Assembly (NCBI RefSeq): GCF_033304595.1
Contig: NZ_CP116341.1
Span: 1,035,001 to 1,099,000 of the forward strand
DNA length: 64,000 nt
Origin: Sporosarcina jeotgali
Lineage (GTDB): Bacteria > Bacillota > Bacilli > Bacillales_A > Planococcaceae
Direction: 5' to 3'
Numbering within the stretch: position 1 is the first letter of the stretch; the number at the start of each line of letters is the position of its first letter. Shown here one piece after another: positions 59,543 to 64,000 of this stretch. A model generated the notes under the pieces. The model worked only from the letters and a program-made list of their open reading frames with translations, was not told the origin of the DNA and did not search any database. Position numbers and translations under genes: made by a program.

Positions 59543-59820
59543 TTGTTTACGCAGAGTGTTCGTTCATCATTCCAATGGCGGCTTCTCTAAAAGATAAACG
59601 TTCCGTGCTGAAACGTATGATCGATCGTGTGAAAAATGGGTATAATGTTTCTATAGCTGAATTGGATCACCAAGATCTCTGGCAGCGTACAACACTTGGG
59701 GTTGTCGCAATTGCTTCTTCAACCGAAGCTGCTGAACGTGAAATTCATCGCGTTCAGCGATTTCTTGAGTCCAATCCAGATTGGGAACTAACTGAAATAC
59801 AGATTGACTATCCAGGATAG
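59539..59820 (+). CDS. ylxP: YlxP, DUF503 family protein
   Basis: A 93-residue protein conserved between infB and rbfA in Bacilli ([35 protein letters not shown]). Its function is unknown; position suggests a role in translation or ribosome maturation. The start is GTG overlapping the infB stop (GTGA). Confidence 0.92.
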   Translation: MIVYAECSFIIPMAASLKDKRSVLKRMIDRVKNGYNVSIAELDHQDLWQRTTLGVVAIASSTEAAEREIHRVQRFLESNPDWELTEIQIDYPG

Positions 59821-59839
59821 TGAAGCGGGGTGAAACTCC

Positions 59840-60193
59840 ATGTCAATGCGTGTTAATCGAGTAGCAGAACAAATGAAAAAAGAACTCGGTGATATTATAG
59901 GTCAGCGTTTGAAAGATCCTCGCATTGGTTTCGTCACAGTAACCGATGTGGAAGTAACAGGGGACCTTCAACAAGCAACTATCTATATTTCTGTTCTTGG
60001 AAAAGATTCTGAGAAAGAAGCGTCACTAGAAGGGCTTAAGAAAGCAAAAGGATTCATCCGTTCTGAAATCGGAAAACGGATCCGTTTGAGAAAAACACCA
60101 GAAATCGATTTCGCGTTTGATGAATCCGTCGCATACGGCAACCGAATCGAATCACTTCTACGTGATGTGAAGGAAGACGAGTCGGACAATTAA
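59840..60193 (+). CDS. rbfA: Ribosome-binding factor A
   Basis: Late 30S maturation and cold-adaptation factor. The 117-residue product is a KH-like fold with [20 protein letters not shown] and [22 protein letters not shown] 59840 follows GCGGGGTGA. Confidence 0.95.
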   Translation: MSMRVNRVAEQMKKELGDIIGQRLKDPRIGFVTVTDVEVTGDLQQATIYISVLGKDSEKEASLEGLKKAKGFIRSEIGKRIRLRKTPEIDFAFDESVAYGNRIESLLRDVKEDESDN

Positions 60194-60199
60194 ACAAAT

Positions 60200-60235
60200 G
60201 GGATCGGTATCCAATTGGATTTCCGGTCCCTTTTT
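60200..60235 (+). terminator. Terminator after rbfA
   Basis: 8 bp stem GGGATCGG / CCGGTCCC with one T-G pair; the loop itself contains the palindrome ATCCAATTGGAT. TTTTT follows. Confidence 0.8.
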
Positions 60236-60280
60236 CATTTTACATAGTGCTTGAACTAACCTATAGAAGGAGGCGATGAT

Positions 60281-61228
60281 ATGGACGGAATCCTGCCCCT
60301 ATGGAAAGAAAAAGGGATGACCTCACATGATTGTGTATTTAAATTACGGAAAATCCTTCGTACGAAAAAAGTCGGGCACACTGGAACTCTTGACCCGAGT
60401 GTAGAGGGCGTCCTGCCGATTTGCATCGGGTCTGCCACAAAAGTCGCATCTTACATCACAGATTCAGGAAAAGAATACATTGCTGAGGTATCTATTGGAA
60501 CTGCGACTGAAACTGAAGATGCTGATGGAGATGTCGTCAAGAATGATGCATCGGACAAGGTCATTACTCGTGTACAAGTACTGCAGGCTCTAGATACTTT
60601 GACTGGACATATTACACAAATTCCTCCTATGTATTCAGCTGTTAAAGTGAACGGAAGAAAACTTTATGAGTATGCAAGGAAAGGAATAGAAGTTGAGCGT
60701 CCAGAACGCAAAGTACACATCCATAAAATCGAGTTATTAAGTGAAGATGAACAATTCGAAGGAATCGAACCCCGCTTTACGATTAAGGTATCCTGCGGGA
60801 AAGGGACATATATTCGTACGCTTGCAGTTCAAATTGGAGAACAGCTTGGGTATCCTGCACATATGTCCCATTTAGTAAGGACGGCTTCAGGAACATATAA
60901 GCAAACCGACTGCCGTACGCTAGATGAAGTCCGGGAGCTTCAGGAAACTGGAAGCCTGAAATCATTCTTAAGACCGCTGGAGTCTGCTTTAGAGGGAATT
61001 GTTCAAGTACAATTAGATGACAATGAAGAATTGCTGACCAAAGTTCTAAATGGCCAAGTTCTTCCTCTTCACCCGATACTCGAAACAGAGGACGAAGCAG
61101 TATTTACGGAACACGGCAGAGCTCTCGCTGTGTATGCGCCGCATCCAGAAAAAACAGGGCTGATGAAACCTGTCAAGATGTTTCTTGCGAATCGAGAAGA
61201 GGAGAGGACAAACGATGGAAACTATTGA
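60281..61228 (+). CDS. truB: tRNA pseudouridine(55) synthase TruB
   Basis: Makes pseudouridine 55 in the T-loop of tRNA. The 315-residue product has catalytic Asp38 in GHTGTLDPSVEGVLP, plus KGTYIRTLA. GAAGGAGGCGATG precedes ATG 60281. Its end overlaps ribF by 14 bp. Confidence 0.97.
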   Translation: MDGILPLWKEKGMTSHDCVFKLRKILRTKKVGHTGTLDPSVEGVLPICIGSATKVASYITDSGKEYIAEVSIGTATETEDADGDVVKNDASDKVITRVQVLQALDTLTGHITQIPPMYSAVKVNGRKLYEYARKGIEVERPERKVHIHKIELLSEDEQFEGIEPRFTIKVSCGKGTYIRTLAVQIGEQLGYPAHMSHLVRTASGTYKQTDCRTLDEVRELQETGSLKSFLRPLESALEGIVQVQLDDNEELLTKVLNGQVLPLHPILETEDEAVFTEHGRALAVYAPHPEKTGLMKPVKMFLANREEERTNDGNY

Positions 61229-62162
61229 GTTGCGAATTGATCGTGGTATTACTAAGATCATTGAAAAAGAATTCTCGTTAGCCATCGGTTTTTTCGATGG
61301 ACTGCACAAAGGTCATCAGACAGTTATACAACAAGCAATTGATACCTCAAAGAACCTTGGAATTGCTTCCGCCGTAATGACGTTTAATCCTCATCCATCC
61401 CATCTATTTGCAGGTGAACATGAAAAAATTGGCTACATTACTCCTTTGGAGGAAAAACAGCGGATCTTAAGCGAAATGGGAATCGACACGTTATTTATCG
61501 TAGCATTCGATCAAAGTCTCGCTAGCTTGACTCCTGAGGAATTTGTTGATCAAGTGTTAAGAAATTTGAATGTTCGTCATGTAACAGCTGGATTTGACTT
61601 CACATTCGGCGCGAAAGGAAAAGGTACAATGGAACAGATGGAATCGTTAGCAAATGGAGATTTCGGCACGACAAGCGTCGAAAAAGTAGCTGAGGAAGAG
61701 GAGAAGGTTTCATCCACACGCATTCGTAAATTACTGTCAGACGGAGAAGTAGCAAAAACTGCATCGCTTCTTGGCCGTCCTTTTCGTTCAATCGGTACAG
61801 TGGTTGACGGGGACAAACGCGGACGGCAACTAGGTTTTCCAACTGCTAATATTATTCCAGGCGCTGAACTTATAGTCCCTCAAAACGGCGTCTATGCAGT
61901 ACGGTTCACAGCAGATGGAATTACTTATGATGGCGTCTGTAATATTGGCGTTAAGCCGACTTTTGATCATCCGGATGAAGCACGTAAAACGATTGAAGTG
62001 AATGTCTTTGATTTCGACGGGGATCTATATGGCAAAAAGGTGATAGTTGACTGGATAGATCATATCAGATCTGAACAGAAATTCGATTCAATCGATATGC
62101 TGATCAAACAGATTGCAGAAGACAAGGAAACAGCAAAAAAAATCCTTTCAAAAAAAGACTGA
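61215..62162 (+). CDS. ribF: Bifunctional riboflavin kinase/FAD synthetase RibF (RibC)
   Basis: Makes FMN and FAD. The 315-residue product has an N-terminal FMN adenylyltransferase domain (AIGFFDGLHKGHQTVI) and a C-terminal flavokinase domain (RQLGFPTANIIP). ATG 61215 follows GAGGAGAGG within the end of truB. Confidence 0.97.
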   Translation: METIELRIDRGITKIIEKEFSLAIGFFDGLHKGHQTVIQQAIDTSKNLGIASAVMTFNPHPSHLFAGEHEKIGYITPLEEKQRILSEMGIDTLFIVAFDQSLASLTPEEFVDQVLRNLNVRHVTAGFDFTFGAKGKGTMEQMESLANGDFGTTSVEKVAEEEEKVSSTRIRKLLSDGEVAKTASLLGRPFRSIGTVVDGDKRGRQLGFPTANIIPGAELIVPQNGVYAVRFTADGITYDGVCNIGVKPTFDHPDEARKTIEVNVFDFDGDLYGKKVIVDWIDHIRSEQKFDSIDMLIKQIAEDKETAKKILSKKD

Positions 62163-62165
62163 AGG

Positions 62166-62194
62166 TTGCAGTCGTAAGATGTGCATGCTATGAT
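62166..62194 (+). promoter_or_regulatory. SigA promoter for rpsO
   Basis: TTGCAG (62166-62171), 17 bp, TATGAT (62189-62194), with an extended TGC before the -10. Confidence 0.72.
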
Positions 62195-62200
62195 AGTCAA

Positions 62201-62291
62201 GTGTACAGTGTACACGAACCTTTCCTTGGCATTACGATTCACCAACGGCTGCTTGGGACTTGGGGATATTAAAGAATGGGAGGTGACTAGG
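62201..62291 (+). promoter_or_regulatory. Structured rpsO leader, possible S15 autoregulatory element
   Basis: The leader of about 90 nt opens with a perfect hairpin GTGTAC-AGT-GTACAC (62201-62215) and ends at the strong GGGAGGTGA ribosome-binding site of rpsO. S15 regulates its own mRNA in several bacteria, including Geobacillus; function here is inference. Confidence 0.4.
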
Positions 62292-62561
62292 ATGGCTATT
62301 ACACAAGAGCGTAAACATGAATTGATCAACGAATTCAAAACTCATGAAAACGACACAGGGTCTGCAGATGTTCAGATCGCTATCCTTACTGAAGAGATCA
62401 ACAACTTGAACGAGCACTTGCGTTCACACAAGAAGGATAACCACTCACGCCGCGGTCTTTATAAGATGGTCGGTACACGTCGTCGTCTTTTGAAGTACTT
62501 GCGTGAAACAGAAGTTGCACGTTACCGTGATCTAATTGCTAAACTCGGCCTGCGCCGTTAA
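62292..62561 (+). CDS. rpsO: 30S ribosomal protein S15
   Basis: The 89-residue product has the S15 signature ([20 protein letters not shown]). ATG 62292 follows GGGAGGTGA; in-frame starts further upstream would lie in the promoter and leader. A terminator follows. Confidence 0.98.
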   Translation: MAITQERKHELINEFKTHENDTGSADVQIAILTEEINNLNEHLRSHKKDNHSRRGLYKMVGTRRRLLKYLRETEVARYRDLIAKLGLRR

Positions 62562-62574
62562 TATTGACAACCGA

Positions 62575-62599
62575 AAAAGCGGGCTCTGCCCGCTTTTTT
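62575..62599 (+). terminator. Terminator after rpsO
   Basis: 9 bp perfect stem AAAAGCGGG / CCCGCTTTT with loop CTCTG, then T residues. Confidence 0.92.
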
Positions 62600-62673
62600 C
62601 TATGCAAACGAATGGTTTTTCAACCTTCTTTGCTTCCTAAATCCCATTACTTAACGATATATTTCGCAAACCA

Positions 62674-62702
62674 TTGCTTAATTTGATACACTATTATGTA
62701 AT
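62674..62702 (+). promoter_or_regulatory. Candidate SigA promoter for pnp
   Basis: TTGCTT (62674-62679), 17 bp, TGTAAT (62697-62702), 44 bp before the pnp start. Confidence 0.4.
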
Positions 62703-62746
62703 ACATACTTCGTATTCAAAGGATGTAAACCGAGAGGAGATCAATC

Positions 62747-64000
62747 ATGACAGAACACAAAAAGTTTACAATGGATTGGGCTGGCAGAGAGCTTACAATC
62801 GAAACAGGACAACTTGCTAAGCAAGCAAACGGGGCGGTTTTCGTACGCTACGGAGAAACAACAGTCCTCTCTACTGCAACAGCTTCTAAAAAGCCGAAAG
62901 CACTGGATTTCTTCCCCCTTACTGTGAATTATGAAGAACGACTATATGCAGTTGGTAAAATCCCAGGAGGATTCATCAAGCGTGAAGGACGTCCTTCTGA
63001 AAAAGCGATTTTGACGAGCCGTTTAATTGACCGTCCAATCCGACCGCTATTCCCAGAAGGATTCCGAAATGACTTGCAAGTCATTTCGCTAGTAATGTCA
63101 GTGGACCAGGACTGTTCGTCAGAAATGGCAGCAATGATCGGTTCATCACTTGCAATTTCCATTTCAGATATTCCATTTGATGGTCCGATTGCAGGCGTTC
63201 AAATCGGTCGTTTGAATGGCGAATTCATCGTCAATCCTACACCGGCACAGCTTGAAGCGAGCGAGCTTGACCTCGTAGTAGCTGGAACAAAAGATGCAAT
63301 CAACATGGTGGAAGCAGGCGCGAAAGAAGTGTCTGAAGATATTATGCTGGAGGCAATCATGTTCGGCCATGAAGAGATCAAAAAACTCGTTGCCTTCCAA
63401 GAGAAAATCATTGCAGAAGTAGGCAAAGAAAAGATGGAGATCGAATTATTCCAACTCGATCAGGATCTCGTTACTGCGATTAAAGAGAGCTGTAACAGCG
63501 ACTTGGTACAAGCAATCCAGACAGAAGAAAAGCATGCCCGTGAAGAAGCAATCACTGCTGTGAAAAACGAAGTGATTGCTCGTTACGAAGAGAACGAAGC
63601 GGATGACGCGACTATGAAACAAGTCCGCAACGTATTGGAAAAGCTTGTGAAAGATGAAGTCCGTCGTCTGATTACAGATGAAAAGGTCCGTCCGGATGGA
63701 CGTGGACTTGAAGAAATCCGTCCACTTTCTTCTGAAACAGGCATTCTTCCTAGAGCGCACGGTTCAGGTCTATTTACACGCGGACAAACTCAAGCGCTTA
63801 GCGTATGTACATTAGGTGCTCTTGGTGAAGTACAAATTATTGATGGGCTGGGGCTGGAAGAAACAAAACGCTTCATGCACCACTATAACTTCCCGAACTT
63901 CAGTGTGGGTGAAACAGGCCCAATCCGTGCTCCAGGACGTCGTGAAATTGGTCACGGTGCACTGGGAGAGCGCGCACTCTCAACAATTATTCCAGATGAA
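62747..64000 (+). CDS. pnp: Polyribonucleotide nucleotidyltransferase (3' end beyond window)
   Basis: Phosphorolytic 3'-5' exoribonuclease and degradosome component. The frame is open to the last base, giving 418 codons of an expected ~700. Visible parts: first RNase PH-like domain ([40 protein letters not shown] split), the helical linker, and the start of the second RNase PH domain ([31 protein letters not shown]). GAGAGGAGA precedes ATG 62747. The KH and S1 domains lie outside the window. Confidence 0.97.
   Translation, partial: MTEHKKFTMDWAGRELTIETGQLAKQANGAVFVRYGETTVLSTATASKKPKALDFFPLTVNYEERLYAVGKIPGGFIKREGRPSEKAILTSRLIDRPIRPLFPEGFRNDLQVISLVMSVDQDCSSEMAAMIGSSLAISISDIPFDGPIAGVQIGRLNGEFIVNPTPAQLEASELDLVVAGTKDAINMVEAGAKEVSEDIMLEAIMFGHEEIKKLVAFQEKIIAEVGKEKMEIELFQLDQDLVTAIKESCNSDLVQAIQTEEKHAREEAITAVKNEVIARYEENEADDATMKQVRNVLEKLVKDEVRRLITDEKVRPDGRGLEEIRPLSSETGILPRAHGSGLFTRGQTQALSVCTLGALGEVQIIDGLGLEETKRFMHHYNFPNFSVGETGPIRAPGRREIGHGALGERALSTIIPDE

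Noticed and set aside
1-64000. Mobile element, defence island or biosynthetic cluster
   Set aside because: Gene order is the conserved Bacillales core throughout. No transposase, integrase other than XerC, phage gene, direct-repeat target or tRNA-flanked insert was seen.

Overview
This 64 kb window is the conserved chromosomal backbone of a motile, low-to-moderate-GC Gram-positive rod of the order Bacillales. Gene order closely follows the Bacillus subtilis ylqG-sucCD-topA-codY-fla/che-rpsB-polC-infB-pnp stretch. Protein wording and composition suggest a Planococcaceae member (Sporosarcina-like); that placement is inference. Every real gene is on the + strand. I see no tRNA, rRNA, insertion sequence, prophage or CRISPR array.

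Layout. (1) 1-4.5 kb: a truncated FliK-like gene (ylqG) overlapping an FlhB-tail gene (ylqH), then sucCD for succinyl-CoA synthetase with its own promoter and terminator. (2) 4.5-12.9 kb: dprA, topA, trmFO, then xerC-hslV-hslU-codY, closed by a very strong terminator. (3) 13.2-39.4 kb: the fla/che operon, about 26 kb of tightly packed and often overlapping genes. It encodes rod and basal-body parts (flgB, flgC, fliE, fliF), rotor/switch (fliG, fliM, fliY), export apparatus (fliH, fliI, fliJ, fliO, fliP, fliQ, fliR, flhB, flhA), hook assembly (fliK, flgD, flgE), placement GTPase/ATPase (flhF, flhG) and chemotaxis core (cheY, cheB, cheA, cheW, cheC, cheD). (4) 39.4-41.1 kb: sigD, a small unknown gene and swrB. 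Here sigD is separated from cheD by an apparent terminator and has its own extended -10 promoter. (5) 41.2-50.2 kb: rpsB, tsf, pyrH-frr, uppS-cdsA-dxr-rseP and a prolyl-tRNA synthetase homologue. (6) 50.2-64 kb: polC, then rimP-nusA-rnpM-ylxQ-infB-ylxP-rbfA, truB-ribF, rpsO and the 5' part of pnp.

The genes form coherent modules. CodY, a GTP/branched-chain-amino-acid sensor, sits immediately upstream of the flagellar operon it is known to repress in B. subtilis. SigD at the end would activate late flagellar genes outside the window. The last third is the ribosome, replication and RNA-processing core.

No wholly new multi-gene system is visible. The most unusual item is the gene in the proS position (48591-50192): an intact reading frame whose class II aminoacylation motifs and editing lysine are lost, so it looks like a ProRS-derived pseudoenzyme. 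Other points worth a second look are an apparently independent sigD unit, a hairpin lying between the Shine-Dalgarno and start of flbD/swrD, an HslV without the Ser that B. subtilis ClpQ uses, an overlapping SigA/SigD-type promoter before flgB, and a 13-unit octapeptide repeat in IF2.
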